From assembly GCA_020635815.1 (NCBI GenBank), contig JACJZB010000002.1, forward strand, positions 372,001-436,000: DNA of 64,000 nt, read 5' to 3'. Source of the DNA: Flavobacteriales bacterium. GTDB lineage: Bacteria; Bacteroidota; Bacteroidia; Flavobacteriales_E; Vicingaceae. The notes below the pieces were generated by a model, which saw only the letters and a program-made list of their open reading frames with translations, searched no databases and was not told where the DNA came from. This document shows positions 53,305 through 63,782 of this stretch, piece after piece; the stretch's first letter is position 1, and each line of letters starts with the position of its first letter. A program made the translations under genes and the position numbers.

Positions 53305-56129
53305 TATGGAATATGTTTATAAAATTCTATCCCCGATAAGTTTACAGCATCTTGTTTAGATATTCGTATAGATTTAGGGGTGGGACTATGCCACAAATAA
53401 TGATTACTTAAAGGAATCATATAGGTAAAGTTATTACTTAGTTGTTTAAATGTAGTTGTTCCAATTAATGTTGTATCGTTAAAAATATCGACTTTAATTT
53501 CTTTGTTGTTTTCAATGGAGTCATAAATTAGGTTTATATAAACTCCTTTAGTAGAACTTAGTTTTTTCTCAATTTTCAATTCAACATATTCTGAAGATTG
53601 AGTAAGCAAAATCTTATCTTCTCCTACTTTCTGATAATGTTCCGTTTTATGGTTTTTAGCAAAGTTACTTATTGTTGCTGCTGCATATTTATAATCATAG
53701 GTTTTGGGTAAACTAATAAGAGTATCTGTTTCATCCACATTCCATTCAACTTTAACCGATTTACTATACCAAATACTACGATTGTTAATTATACCATAAG
53801 GAACGTAGTTTTCATAAATATATTCTGCTATTAAAATCTGCCTCATGGAATTAGGAACACCATCTGTATTATCCCACCAATTTGGAGGGTAATTAGAATA
53901 AACAACAATAGGGGTTGATAATGGGTTAACTTTTTTTAATTGTTCCTTTTGTAAAAACTCATCAACCGTATTTTGAAGGTTTTGACAGAAAAAGGAAGGA
54001 ACTGCTCTGTTACAATAATAATACAACATTGGAGTATTAGAAAAGTCTAAAAAGGTTTGGTTAGGCAAAAGGTTTACATCTAAAAATTGTTTAAAATCAT
54101 TGTAGGTCTCCTCTTCAAATTCTAAATTAGAAATAACTCTATCTCTTATGTTTTGATTGTTATAAATCGTTGGCAAGCTTAATAGAGGCGAACTTGTTAA
54201 AAACGTTTCTAGCTTAGATTGATTAGAATTAACTGGGAAATATTTAATAAAAATAATTATACAAAAAGATAAACCCAAAAAAGTTAAATATCGATAAGTG
54301 ATGGTTAGGTGTTTTATAAATGTTAGTAGAAAAAGTGCTGTTGCAATATAAACAGTAGAAGCTAAAAAAGAATCTGAGTTTTCCATAAAATTATGACGAA
54401 CTAATCCTCTTTGAAAATTTGTAAGAAAAACTATAAAAAGAAATAATGAAGAATAGAGAGAGAATTTCTGAAAATCAGAAAGGATATGCTGTTTGTAACG
54501 TAAATAATATATACTTATCATTATAAATAAAAGGCTACCTAAGGGCAGGATGAGGTGGAAAATAAAGAATTGTTGATTAAAGTTATTTGCCATCAAAGAG
54601 TAACCATGAGCTTGGCTAGCAGAGATGTAATGTAATGTTGTTGTTATTATTGTTGCTAAATATTCTGTTGATCGAAAAAGAATACTTAAAAGCAAGGTTA
54701 ATAGTATTAGGCAAGAGAATAATCCAACTCCCTTTAAAAAACTATTTATATTTATTTTCTTTCGATTGATAAATAAAGATAATGGCAAGAAAATGATAGT
54801 CGTAAATACTGATGAAACACCCAAATCTAAACGCCAGAAACAACTTGCCACTAATAACAGTAGTAAATATAAATAGTTTTGTACGGTTTGTTTATATATA
54901 AGCTTTTGGATAAAAAAGAAGATGATAATGCTAAAAAATAGATTTATACTAAACAAATCTCTTACAAAAGGAAATGTAACCAAAAATAAGAGCGGCAGCA
55001 CCCTATTTTTAAATAATTTAAATAGAAAAATATAGGTAATAACATAAAACAAAATCTCGTATAAGAATTTGTAAGTTAAGAATGACATATTGTTGGTATA
55101 ACCGTAAAGGAGATTATATATTAACCCATAAAACTGTTCTGAAAACATATGAGAAGACATAAAGTCTAGAAAAGGAATTTCTTTTAAAGAAAAGATACGC
55201 ATCTGGGAAATAGCTGGGTTGGCTAACTCAAAAAGTTCCTTTGGCTGCTCTATAATTGGTGTGTATAAAGTAAATAAAAGGAAAGAAAAAAGAGCACTAA
55301 AAATAGTGTATTTGAAAACTGACTGTATTGTGAGTTGTTTTTGAGGATAAATCCGACTCCACCCCAAATAAAAAATACTAATAATCACCATGAAGCATAC
55401 AAACAATAGTTTATAAGAAATCCATGAGTTAAATTTAAAATGAGCAAATAAATGAATTTCGGAAGATAAGAAGATAGATAAAGGAATAAATGTAAGTGGG
55501 AAAAAGAAATGGATATAATTTTTTAAAAATAAATTAAAAAAATATTTAGGCAAGAGAACTAAAAAATTTAAACCAACTATAATCAAAATGAAACCCCATT
55601 GAATGTTATTGATGATAAACAAATTGTTAAAAACAAACATGAAGGCTGAGAGAAGAATAAAAGATAGGGCTATAATTATCCCAAATAATTTATCATGATT
55701 AATTATCCTTATAACTTTATAACGTTTTTCTAATACAGAGAAAAATAGTTTAGTAAAAAATAATGTTAAAAAAAAGTGAATAGCTTCAGTATTCTTGACT
55801 CCTATAACATCTGATATAATCAATAAAATAGTAGTTGCAGAAATCAACGTGAGACTTCTCAGCTTCGTTTCGTTAATTTTAAACTGATAAAATAAAAAAT
55901 AAATTAATGGCGTTAAAAATAATAGCCCTCCAATTATTTTATAGAAAAAAGAAACTCTTTTAGCAATGTCAAAATTATCTAAAGTAGCTTGGCTTATGTA
56001 TAAATTATTGGGATTTAACAGGGAAAAATCGGGATCTCTAAATATTAAATAAATAGCATATATAGAAAGAAATGAAGAAATTAGAATAACTTCCTTTTTT
56101 AATTCAAGATTAAAAAATCGTTCTTTCAT
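53304..56129 (-). CDS. Very large polytopic membrane protein, probable lipid-linked glycan transferase
   Basis: The protein has 941 residues with about 15-17 membrane helices in the first 650 residues, and a soluble C-terminal part of about 280 residues that contains a beta-rich segment (YVELKIEKKLSSTKGVYINL). I see no nucleotide-sugar motif. Acidic residues in an early outer loop (for example IIEQPKELFELANPAIS) could fit GT-C enzymes, but it is not certain. It is coupled to the GT9 gene by a one-base overlap, which supports a role in surface-glycan synthesis or export. No homologue is recognised by name. Confidence 0.7.
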   Translation of the reverse strand: MKERFFNLELKKEVILISSFLSIYAIYLIFRDPDFSLLNPNNLYISQATLDNFDIAKRVSFFYKIIGGLLFLTPLIYFLFYQFKINETKLRSLTLISATTILLIISDVIGVKNTEAIHFFLTLFFTKLFFSVLEKRYKVIRIINHDKLFGIIIALSFILLSAFMFVFNNLFIINNIQWGFILIIVGLNFLVLLPKYFFNLFLKNYIHFFFPLTFIPLSIFLSSEIHLFAHFKFNSWISYKLLFVCFMVIISIFYLGWSRIYPQKQLTIQSVFKYTIFSALFSFLLFTLYTPIIEQPKELFELANPAISQMRIFSLKEIPFLDFMSSHMFSEQFYGLIYNLLYGYTNNMSFLTYKFLYEILFYVITYIFLFKLFKNRVLPLLFLVTFPFVRDLFSINLFFSIIIFFFIQKLIYKQTVQNYLYLLLLLVASCFWRLDLGVSSVFTTIIFLPLSLFINRKKININSFLKGVGLFSCLILLTLLLSILFRSTEYLATIITTTLHYISASQAHGYSLMANNFNQQFFIFHLILPLGSLLFIMISIYYLRYKQHILSDFQKFSLYSSLFLFIVFLTNFQRGLVRHNFMENSDSFLASTVYIATALFLLTFIKHLTITYRYLTFLGLSFCIIIFIKYFPVNSNQSKLETFLTSSPLLSLPTIYNNQNIRDRVISNLEFEEETYNDFKQFLDVNLLPNQTFLDFSNTPMLYYYCNRAVPSFFCQNLQNTVDEFLQKEQLKKVNPLSTPIVVYSNYPPNWWDNTDGVPNSMRQILIAEYIYENYVPYGIINNRSIWYSKSVKVEWNVDETDTLISLPKTYDYKYAAATISNFAKNHKTEHYQKVGEDKILLTQSSEYVELKIEKKLSSTKGVYINLIYDSIENNKEIKVDIFNDTTLIGTTTFKQLSNNFTYMIPLSNHYLWHSPTPKSIRISKQDAVNLSGIEFYKHIP

Positions 56130-56148
56130 TATTATTTAAATTAAAAAG

Positions 56149-56222
56149 TGACCCCGGAAGGATTCGAACCCTCAACCATCAGAGCCGAAATCTGATATTC
56201 TATCCAGTTGAACTACGGGGCC
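56149..56222 (-). tRNA. tRNA-Arg (anticodon TCG)
   Basis: The 74-base cloverleaf on the minus strand has the acceptor stem GGCCCCG/CGGGGTC (one G-U), discriminator A, a D-arm GTTC/GAAT, the anticodon stem ATCAGA/TCTGAT with loop TTTCGGC (anticodon TCG, reads CGA and, by wobble, other CGN codons), and the T-loop GTTCGAATCC. The 3' CCA is not encoded. A perfect -7 box lies 13 bases upstream of its 5' end. Confidence 0.97.
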
Positions 56223-56234
56223 ATCAATTTCTCA

Positions 56235-56242
56235 CAAATATA
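56235..56242 (-). promoter_or_regulatory. -7 box of tRNA-Arg
   Basis: TATATTTG (minus) matches TAnnTTTG; its last base is 13 bases upstream of the mature tRNA 5' end. Confidence 0.55.
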
Positions 56243-56289
56243 TCATATTTTTACACAATAAATTGTAGTTTTTCTAGTTAAGAAGCATC

Positions 56290-58605
56290 ATGAAAATTCA
56301 ATTACTTAAGTATCTTTTCTTATTTATTTTTTCTATCCTGATTAATTGTTTTTATGCTCAGAAAGAAATACCTGTTGGCTCGTGGCAAGACCACCTATCA
56401 TATACAAATGGTGTTGGAGTTGCTATTGGCAATGGTGTTGTTTATTGTGCTTCTGATGTAGCTGTATTTTCTTATGATCTTGAAGACTCCTCAATTGAAA
56501 GGCTAAATTTGATAACTGGATTATCTGACATAGGAGTTTCAACTATAAAATTTAATCCTTATAATAATAAATTGATTATTGCCTACACTAATGGTAATAT
56601 TGACATCTTAAACCAAGATAAAGAAGTCACTAACCTTTCGTTTATTAAAACTAGTAATATAATTGGCGATAAAATAATAAATGACATCTTTTTAGTTGGG
56701 AAGTACGCATACCTCTCTACAGGGTTTGGAATAATTTATATTGATACAGATCAAGAAGAGATTTTAGACACTTATTATTTCGGTTCATTAGGAGCATATA
56801 TGTACACTAATTCTGTAGCCATTGACAATCAATTTATCTATGCAGCAACAACCCAAGGCATATATTTTGCAGATAAAAACAGTAACAACTTAGCTGATTA
56901 TAACGAGTGGAATATGATAACTGATTTAGGATTACAAAACTATTCAACCATTGTTAGTTATGCTGGATCATTAATAGTAGGGGCAGAAAATTCTTCGTGG
57001 GATGGAGATACTGTGTATTATAATAATTCAGGGACATGGCAGAAATTAATAAATGCAGGGGTTAATTTGTTGGACATTTCAGTTTCATCAGGAAAGCTTT
57101 TAGTATCAACTATAGGAAATGTTAGATTTTTTAATACCTCTTTTACTCAAGAAAATATTTACTATAATTTTAATAATCAATTTTCATTAACACCCATGTC
57201 AGCTGCTATTCAAACCAATGGAGAAGTATGGTTAGCAGATCAAAAATATGGACTACTTCATTTTTTCTCAAAATGGAATGCAGAAAAAATTATTCCTAAC
57301 AGTCCGTTTAATTCTAATGCCTTTAGATTAGATATCGTTGATGAAGACATTTGGGTTGTAGCAGGAGGTTATAATGCTAGTAGCCTAAGCCCTTTATTTC
57401 TTAAAAATCATTTAGTTAATTATAAAGTAAATGATGAATGGAAAAGTTTAGGTCGTAGAATTAATAAAATTAATGGAGGAGATGCTTTTGATGCCGTGAG
57501 GATAGCTATAAACCCCAACAATAAAAGTCAAGTTTTTGTAGGAACATGGAATGATGGGTTATTTGAAATTAATAATGGGAAAGTTTCTAATATTTTTATA
57601 GCTCAAAACTCAACACTTGATAGCACATTTTTTGGAAGCACTAAAATAGGAGCATTAAAATATGATAAGAATAATAATTTATGGATATGCAGTTCAAGCA
57701 AACAAATAGATGTAATATCAAGTTCGAATAAAATGTATTCACATATATTTACTGACATTAGCGATAATGGAGCATTTACAAGCCTAGCAATAGATGCATA
57801 TGATAATAAATGGATTGCATTAGAAAATACGAATAATATTATTGTTTTTAATGAAAACGGATCAATAGATAACACAACTAATAACAGTACGATTCTATTA
57901 ACATCAGGTACTAATGGTATTCCTGGAGCAAAATTAACTAGTATAGTAAGTGATTTGGATGGTGAAATATGGATTGGTACCGATCAAGGAGTTGCTGTAT
58001 TTAATAACCCTTCAGAGGTGTTTGATAAAACAATTGTTGCAAACCCAATATACATTCAACAAGATGGGCAAACACAAAAACTTTTGGAGTCAGAAACCGT
58101 AACAGCAATTGCTATTGATGGAGCTAATCGGAAATGGTTTGGAACTCAAAATTCAGGGGTTTTTTTAATGAGCGAAGATGGAACTGAAGAAATTTTACAT
58201 TTTACAACAGAAAACAGTCCGCTTTTCTCAAATAACATTTATGACATAAAAATTAAAGGTAGAACTGGTGAGGTATTTATTGCAACAGAAAAAGGATTAA
58301 TATCTTATAAAGGAACTGCAACAGAAAGTAATGATAATTTTAATAATGTTTTTGTTTATCCAAATCCTGTTAAGCCTGACTACAATGGTGTAATAGCAAT
58401 AAGAGGCTTAACTAGAGATACCGATGTGAGAATAACAGACATTAGTGGAAATTTAGTTTTCCAAACAAAATCATTAGGAGGTCAAGCAATATGGAATGGA
58501 AATGATTTGAACGGAAACAGAGTGCAAACGGGCGTTTATATTGTCTTTAATGCCACAATAGACGGAGAACTAAAAAAAGCAGCCAAAATTTTATTTATTA
58601 ATTAA
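56290..58605 (+). CDS. porZ: Type IX secretion protein PorZ
   Basis: The 771-residue protein has a signal peptide (ending near INCFYAQ), two beta-propellers (starting with VGSWQDHLSYTNGVGVAIGNG and ITGLSDIGVSTIKFNP, with Reg_prop-like repeats GLLHFFSKW and GIPGAKLTSIVSDLDGEIWIG) and a C-terminal T9SS sorting domain (NVFVYPNPVKPDYNGVIAIRG ... GVYIVFNATIDG). This architecture fits PorZ, the cell-surface part of the T9SS attachment complex (with PorU, PorV and PorQ in Porphyromonas). It lies directly before recO, with no gap; the porZ-recO order is one I recall from other Bacteroidota. Confidence 0.88.
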   Translation: MKIQLLKYLFLFIFSILINCFYAQKEIPVGSWQDHLSYTNGVGVAIGNGVVYCASDVAVFSYDLEDSSIERLNLITGLSDIGVSTIKFNPYNNKLIIAYTNGNIDILNQDKEVTNLSFIKTSNIIGDKIINDIFLVGKYAYLSTGFGIIYIDTDQEEILDTYYFGSLGAYMYTNSVAIDNQFIYAATTQGIYFADKNSNNLADYNEWNMITDLGLQNYSTIVSYAGSLIVGAENSSWDGDTVYYNNSGTWQKLINAGVNLLDISVSSGKLLVSTIGNVRFFNTSFTQENIYYNFNNQFSLTPMSAAIQTNGEVWLADQKYGLLHFFSKWNAEKIIPNSPFNSNAFRLDIVDEDIWVVAGGYNASSLSPLFLKNHLVNYKVNDEWKSLGRRINKINGGDAFDAVRIAINPNNKSQVFVGTWNDGLFEINNGKVSNIFIAQNSTLDSTFFGSTKIGALKYDKNNNLWICSSSKQIDVISSSNKMYSHIFTDISDNGAFTSLAIDAYDNKWIALENTNNIIVFNENGSIDNTTNNSTILLTSGTNGIPGAKLTSIVSDLDGEIWIGTDQGVAVFNNPSEVFDKTIVANPIYIQQDGQTQKLLESETVTAIAIDGANRKWFGTQNSGVFLMSEDGTEEILHFTTENSPLFSNNIYDIKIKGRTGEVFIATEKGLISYKGTATESNDNFNNVFVYPNPVKPDYNGVIAIRGLTRDTDVRITDISGNLVFQTKSLGGQAIWNGNDLNGNRVQTGVYIVFNATIDGELKKAAKILFIN

Positions 58606-59331
58606 ATGTTACACACTTTTAAAGGTGTAGTCTTAAATTATATAAAGTATTCTGAGAATAGCTTTATAACTAAAATTTATACCGATAAATTTGGCATGCA
58701 ATCCTTTATTATTAAAGGTGTTGGTGGTAAAAAATCAAAAAGCCAGAGAGCTTGTTTGCAGCCATTATCAATTGTAGAGATTAATGCTTATTATAAGGAA
58801 AATACAAACTTAAAAAATGTAAAGAATATAAAGTTAGATGTTGTATATCAAACAATACCTTTTAATATTTATAAAAGTTCAATAGCTTTTTTTTTAGCCG
58901 AAGTATTAGAAAAATTAATCAAAGAAGAAGAAACCAATAAAGATTTATTTGAGTTTATATATCATGCTTTTAAATTTTTTGATTTATCTGATAAGAATTA
59001 TACTAATTTCCATTTAATTTTCTTACTTCAACTAACTAAATACTTCGGAATATATCCATTAAATTTAAATGATGATGATGCTCAGTTCTTTGATTTAGAA
59101 TCAGGATCATTTAAAGTCTTACAACCCAAGCACCCATTGTTTTCTTCCACATTAAATACAGCAATTATCAAGTCCATTTTACGGAATAGTTTTAAAACAG
59201 ATGAACTGATAGAGATTTCAAATCTTGAACGAAAGAAAATATTATCAGAAGTTTTAGAATACTATTCGATACATTCCTACAACCTCAAAAAGATAAAATC
59301 TAAAGAGGTTTTATCAGAGCTTCTAACCTAA
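58606..59331 (+). CDS. recO: DNA repair protein RecO
   Basis: The 241-residue RecO has an N-terminal OB fold (TFKGVVLNYIKYSENSFITKIYT, GMQSFIIKGVGGKKSKSQ) and a helical C-terminal part (LAEVLEKLIKEEETNKDLF, HLIFLLQLTKYFGIYP). The zinc-binding cysteines of some RecO proteins are absent, as commonly in this phylum. RecO works with RecR and RecF to load RecA. The ATG follows the porZ stop codon immediately. Confidence 0.93.
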   Translation: MLHTFKGVVLNYIKYSENSFITKIYTDKFGMQSFIIKGVGGKKSKSQRACLQPLSIVEINAYYKENTNLKNVKNIKLDVVYQTIPFNIYKSSIAFFLAEVLEKLIKEEETNKDLFEFIYHAFKFFDLSDKNYTNFHLIFLLQLTKYFGIYPLNLNDDDAQFFDLESGSFKVLQPKHPLFSSTLNTAIIKSILRNSFKTDELIEISNLERKKILSEVLEYYSIHSYNLKKIKSKEVLSELLT

Positions 59332-59400
59332 AAAGGTAATTATTGGAATCTTAAAGCAACCTATAGGATTTAGAAACGTCTAATACAAGGTAGAAATTAC

Positions 59401-59408
59401 TACTTTTG
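59401..59408 (+). promoter_or_regulatory. -7 box before the giant surface protein
   Basis: TACTTTTG is a perfect -7 match, 30 bases before the ATG at 59439. It contains the upstream TTG (59406) that could otherwise be taken as start, which rules that start out. Confidence 0.55.
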
Positions 59409-59438
59409 AGTTTATTTAAAATTAGATATAATTATAAC

Positions 59439-62400
59439 ATGAAAAGATTAATCCTAATACTTTTTATTTTATTCTCATGGACCTTTGAGTTAAAAGCGTC
59501 TCACCTTATGGGAGCAGAAATTACCTATGAACATATACCTGGAGGAGATGATTATCTGGTAACTTTGGTTATTTATAGAGATTGCTCAGGTATTGACTTA
59601 AGTGACAATGCAAGTGTGAGTTTCATCTCTGCATCTTGTGGATTTGATTTTACAGAGACATTTGACTTAGACAGTACAGTAGAAGTTTCACAATTATGTA
59701 GTAGTTCTTTGGGTAGCTCTACATGTAATGGTGGTACTTTGCCTGGAACACAAAAATGGGTCTATTCTGGTGTTGTTACTATGTCTGCCTGTTCTGATTG
59801 GGTAATTAGTTGGACCGACGGCTCTCGAAATCCTGCAATTACTAACTTGGTTAACCCAGATTTTGAAAATATATACATTGAAGCTACACTAAACAATATT
59901 ATAGGAATTGACAACAATTCACCTCAATACTTAGCTTTACCTACTCCCTATCTATGCGCAAATCAGTTAAATATTTTTAATCATGGTGCATCAGATGTTG
60001 ATGGTGATTCTTTATATTACCAATTTGCTCAACCTTTATCTGCTGCTGGAGCTCCAATCGCTTATACAGCAGGCTATTCAATAAACGATCCTATATTAAC
60101 TACTGGAGGGATGAATTTAAACCCTGAAACTGGAGAAATGTGTTTTACCCCATCTCAAGCTCAAATTTGCGTGGTTTCTGTTCTAGTTTCAGAGTATAGA
60201 AATAATATATTAATAGGAACTCAAATTAGAGAAATGCAAGTTGTTGTTAGTACAAGTTGTGTTGGAAGTGCTCCAACCGCAGGAGGTGCAGCTGCAGTTT
60301 GTGGTGGCGGAGGATCTTTGACCGTTGACTATATGGGACCTTCAGTAACTCAAGTTGACGATAACTCATTTGTAATGTGTCCAGACGATTCTTTATGTTT
60401 TACTATTCCTTTTGCAGATGTTGATGGAGATAATGTTTCTATCGTTACAAATATTGGAACATCTATACCATCAGCAAACTTTACCATAAATGGAAATGGA
60501 ACACAAAATGCTAGTCTTTCATTTTGTTGGGTACCTACCCCACTTGATTCTGGAGTTAATGTAATAACTGTTCAAATAAGTGATGATGCGTGCCCTATAT
60601 CTTCTTCTCAATATTACACTTATGATATCACTATTTTTGATCAGCCTTACGCCGGAGAAGACCAAATTATTTGTGGTGCTCAAACTGCAGATTTGCAAGC
60701 ATTAGGTGGTGGCGGATATGTCTGGTCGGTAGTCTCAGGTGATACTGATTTAAGTCATTTATCTTGTACAAATTGTGATAATACAACCGTAGATCCAGAT
60801 ATTACAACTACCTACTTATTAACGAGTACTCTCGCGGCAGCTTGTGAAAATACAGATACAGTAACCGTTTTTGTAGTGCCTGATTTTACTCCTGATGCAA
60901 TTGGGGATACTGTTTTTTGTGATTTCTTATCTCGTGAATTAGGAGTGAATATTGTTACAGGACCAACTGGAACCTACCAATATTTATGGGATAATGAGAC
61001 AACATTAACAGATAATTCAATTCAAAATCCAATTGCCTCACCATTACAATCAACTAACTACATTGTACAAGTAACATCTCCTGATGGATGTGTAAAAATA
61101 GACTCTGCTTATATTAGCGTAAATCCACCGCCAACATTGCAATTGTTTCCAGGTGATACAACGTTATGTGATGGAGAAATAGTGACATTCGATATTAATT
61201 CTGAATGTAGTTACTCTTTAGATATGTCGGATCCTGGATTTGGCGATGGCTGGAACGGACAAAGCATAGATGTTTATGATAATGGAGTTCTAGTAGGAAA
61301 CTTTACACTCCTTTCAACAGATAACAATGGAGATTATTTAACAGTAAATTTCCCTGTAATAAATGGAAATAATATTGTGTTAATCTATAATACAGGATCT
61401 TTCCAAAGTGAGTCAGCTTTTAATTTAATTGATGGCACAGGAGCAATTGTTACTGCTTATCCACAAGGCTCAATGTCTGGGCTTAATACTGGAGATACTT
61501 TATATAATGGAACCATTAATTGCGGACCTCTATTGACAAATTATTCTTATAGTTGGAGTCCTTCAACATATTTAAGCGACCCTCTTATAAGCAACCCAAC
61601 ACTAACACAATTAGATTCTACTCAAACTTTTACTGTTGCAATCACAGACACTTCCAATGGCTGTTTAATCGAAAGAAGCTTTGAAATTGAACGTTTTGAA
61701 GGATTTAATCCTGTAGCAAGTCCAGATACAATAATCTGTCCAGGACAACAAGTAAATCTTAATGTATCTGGTGATTTTTTAACTTTTGCAGTTGAAGAAA
61801 CCTGCCAACAAACAGCAACGGTTACTGGGCAAGATAATAGCCCAAGTACTATTGCTACTATTAATAATTTTACATGTGTACCTGCAGGAGCTCCTATTAC
61901 TGGTGTTTTTCTTGATGCTTCATTTACTGGATCTCAATGTCCAAATTGGTACTCTTATGACATAATTGTAAATGGGGTTACTCAATTTACACAACAATGT
62001 AATCAAACAGGACTAGACCTAAGTGCATTTTTACCCATAACAAGCGTTAGTGTTTCATCAAATGATGAAGATAATTTTGGAGATAATGTTACATTAAACC
62101 TTACCTTAAATATTGTTTATGAAACTTTTCCTATTAGTTTCAGCTGGACTCCAGCTATAAACCTTTCAGATTCAACAGTTTCTAACCCTGTATTTAGTGG
62201 AACAACAACAAGTTCTTATGCTGTAGAGGTTTTCTTAGCTGATCGCCCTTTATGTAAAGGAATTTCAGCACCAATAACAATAGAGATGAACAACAACGAC
62301 TTACCAACAATAGTTGGAGACTCAGCAGTATGTCCTGGTGAACCTGTAACCTATACAATTAATGGAGCCGATACAATAATATGGCCAGATAATTCTTCTG

Positions 62401-63779
62401 CTTCAAGCTATACCTACACCCCATTAGACGATGATATATTAACAGTAACTGCGAGTACCTTCTGTGGTAATATAACTTGGAATAAACACATTGTAGTTTA
62501 CCCAGAAATTAATTTATTAGCATCACCTGACACCATAATTTGTGATGGAGATTTAGTCAACTTAAATTTAGAAGGTATTTTAAATGAATGTACTTATCTC
62601 CTTACACTAATAGATTCAGCAGGTAATGGTTGGGGAAGTTTTGAAGGAGTTGACATTAAAATAAATGGAGTGATATACGAATCAGGATTTTCTATCTTAG
62701 ACTGTGGAGGAACTTATTGTACTACATCAATGGTAATACCAATAAATGATGGAGATGTATTAACACTAGAATATACATCAGGAGCAACAGACGCAGAAAA
62801 TACAATTCTATTATTTGATGCTTCTAATGTAGAAATTCTAAACATTACAAACCCTACCGCAGGAATTATAGGAACATTTAACACCTCATGTAGCAATGCT
62901 TACGATATTACATGGAGTCCTTCAACTCAACTTTCAGATGCAACAGTTGCTAACCCTACATTTAATGCAAGTACTTCAGAAACAGTTGGTGCAACCGTAT
63001 TTTTAAATGCCAATCCAAATTGTGAAGGCATATCAAATACCATTTACTTAGACGTTAGACCAATTGATGTTCCCGCAATAGTAGGCGATACGGTAATATG
63101 TATAGGTAAAACTATCAGCCTAAATATAAATGCAGACTCTGTATTATGGTGGGGAGACACTACTAATGTAAGCACAACCTTTACTTTTGCTCCACAGCAA
63201 GATAGTTTGGTTACTGCTACAGCAACAACATTCTGTGTGCAAAATGCAGTTACATCACATTATGTTGTAGTAAATCCTTTGCCTGTAATAAACACCATAA
63301 ACGACACAACTATTACAATCCAAGATGTAATTACATTAACAACATCAGGTGGAGAAACTTATACATGGTTTCCTGATAGCTACTTAGACTGCAGTGATTG
63401 TGATAGTCCAATAGCATCACCAACAGAAACCACTATGTATGAGGTTACAGTTACCGACTCAAATGGATGTGTATCTAAGAAGACAATAAATATAGAAGTG
63501 TTGATACCAGACTTGTTTATACCAAGTGGATTTTCACCTAATGGAGATGGCGTAAATGATTTAGTCGAAGTAAGAAGTTTGAGTATAGAATCTATGAATA
63601 TTAAGATATATGATAGATGGGGAGCCTTAATATTTGAATCGAACGACCAAGAAATAAGTTGGGACGGAACACATAATGGAGTAAATTTGGATGCAGGTGT
63701 ATATGTCTATAAATTTGAGTCGAAAATGGTAGATGGAGCAAAGATTAAACAAAGTGGAACAATAACATTATTTAGATAA
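59439..63779 (+). CDS. Giant T9SS type B (gliding motility-associated CTD) surface protein
   Basis: The protein has 1446 residues from ATG 59439 with a signal peptide (MKRLILILFILFSWTFELKA). The N-terminal SHLMGAEITYEHIPGGDDYL segment is typical of CHU_C proteins. The body is built from Ig/PKD-like domains with Cys pairs (SPDTIICPGQQVNLNV, DTIICDGDLVNLNL, SFSWTPAINLSDSTVSNPVF, TWSPSTQLSDATVANPTF). Two copies of a CSYSLDMSDPGFGDGW / CTYLLTLIDSAGNGW module occur, near residues 590 and 1055. The C-terminal type B CTD (LFIPSGFSPNGDGVNDLVEV ... KIYDRWGALIFES) is for T9SS export. The next gene encodes PorP/SprF, the normal partner. Probably a SprB-like adhesin. Confidence 0.92.
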   Translation: MKRLILILFILFSWTFELKASHLMGAEITYEHIPGGDDYLVTLVIYRDCSGIDLSDNASVSFISASCGFDFTETFDLDSTVEVSQLCSSSLGSSTCNGGTLPGTQKWVYSGVVTMSACSDWVISWTDGSRNPAITNLVNPDFENIYIEATLNNIIGIDNNSPQYLALPTPYLCANQLNIFNHGASDVDGDSLYYQFAQPLSAAGAPIAYTAGYSINDPILTTGGMNLNPETGEMCFTPSQAQICVVSVLVSEYRNNILIGTQIREMQVVVSTSCVGSAPTAGGAAAVCGGGGSLTVDYMGPSVTQVDDNSFVMCPDDSLCFTIPFADVDGDNVSIVTNIGTSIPSANFTINGNGTQNASLSFCWVPTPLDSGVNVITVQISDDACPISSSQYYTYDITIFDQPYAGEDQIICGAQTADLQALGGGGYVWSVVSGDTDLSHLSCTNCDNTTVDPDITTTYLLTSTLAAACENTDTVTVFVVPDFTPDAIGDTVFCDFLSRELGVNIVTGPTGTYQYLWDNETTLTDNSIQNPIASPLQSTNYIVQVTSPDGCVKIDSAYISVNPPPTLQLFPGDTTLCDGEIVTFDINSECSYSLDMSDPGFGDGWNGQSIDVYDNGVLVGNFTLLSTDNNGDYLTVNFPVINGNNIVLIYNTGSFQSESAFNLIDGTGAIVTAYPQGSMSGLNTGDTLYNGTINCGPLLTNYSYSWSPSTYLSDPLISNPTLTQLDSTQTFTVAITDTSNGCLIERSFEIERFEGFNPVASPDTIICPGQQVNLNVSGDFLTFAVEETCQQTATVTGQDNSPSTIATINNFTCVPAGAPITGVFLDASFTGSQCPNWYSYDIIVNGVTQFTQQCNQTGLDLSAFLPITSVSVSSNDEDNFGDNVTLNLTLNIVYETFPISFSWTPAINLSDSTVSNPVFSGTTTSSYAVEVFLADRPLCKGISAPITIEMNNNDLPTIVGDSAVCPGEPVTYTINGADTIIWPDNSSASSYTYTPLDDDILTVTASTFCGNITWNKHIVVYPEINLLASPDTIICDGDLVNLNLEGILNECTYLLTLIDSAGNGWGSFEGVDIKINGVIYESGFSILDCGGTYCTTSMVIPINDGDVLTLEYTSGATDAENTILLFDASNVEILNITNPTAGIIGTFNTSCSNAYDITWSPSTQLSDATVANPTFNASTSETVGATVFLNANPNCEGISNTIYLDVRPIDVPAIVGDTVICIGKTISLNINADSVLWWGDTTNVSTTFTFAPQQDSLVTATATTFCVQNAVTSHYVVVNPLPVINTINDTTITIQDVITLTTSGGETYTWFPDSYLDCSDCDSPIASPTETTMYEVTVTDSNGCVSKKTINIEVLIPDLFIPSGFSPNGDGVNDLVEVRSLSIESMNIKIYDRWGALIFESNDQEISWDGTHNGVNLDAGVYVYKFESKMVDGAKIKQSGTITLFR

Positions 63780-63782
63780 AAA

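Noticed and set aside
59406..59438. TTG start of the giant surface protein at 59406
   Set aside because: It overlaps a perfect -7 box; the ATG at 59439 begins a good signal peptide.
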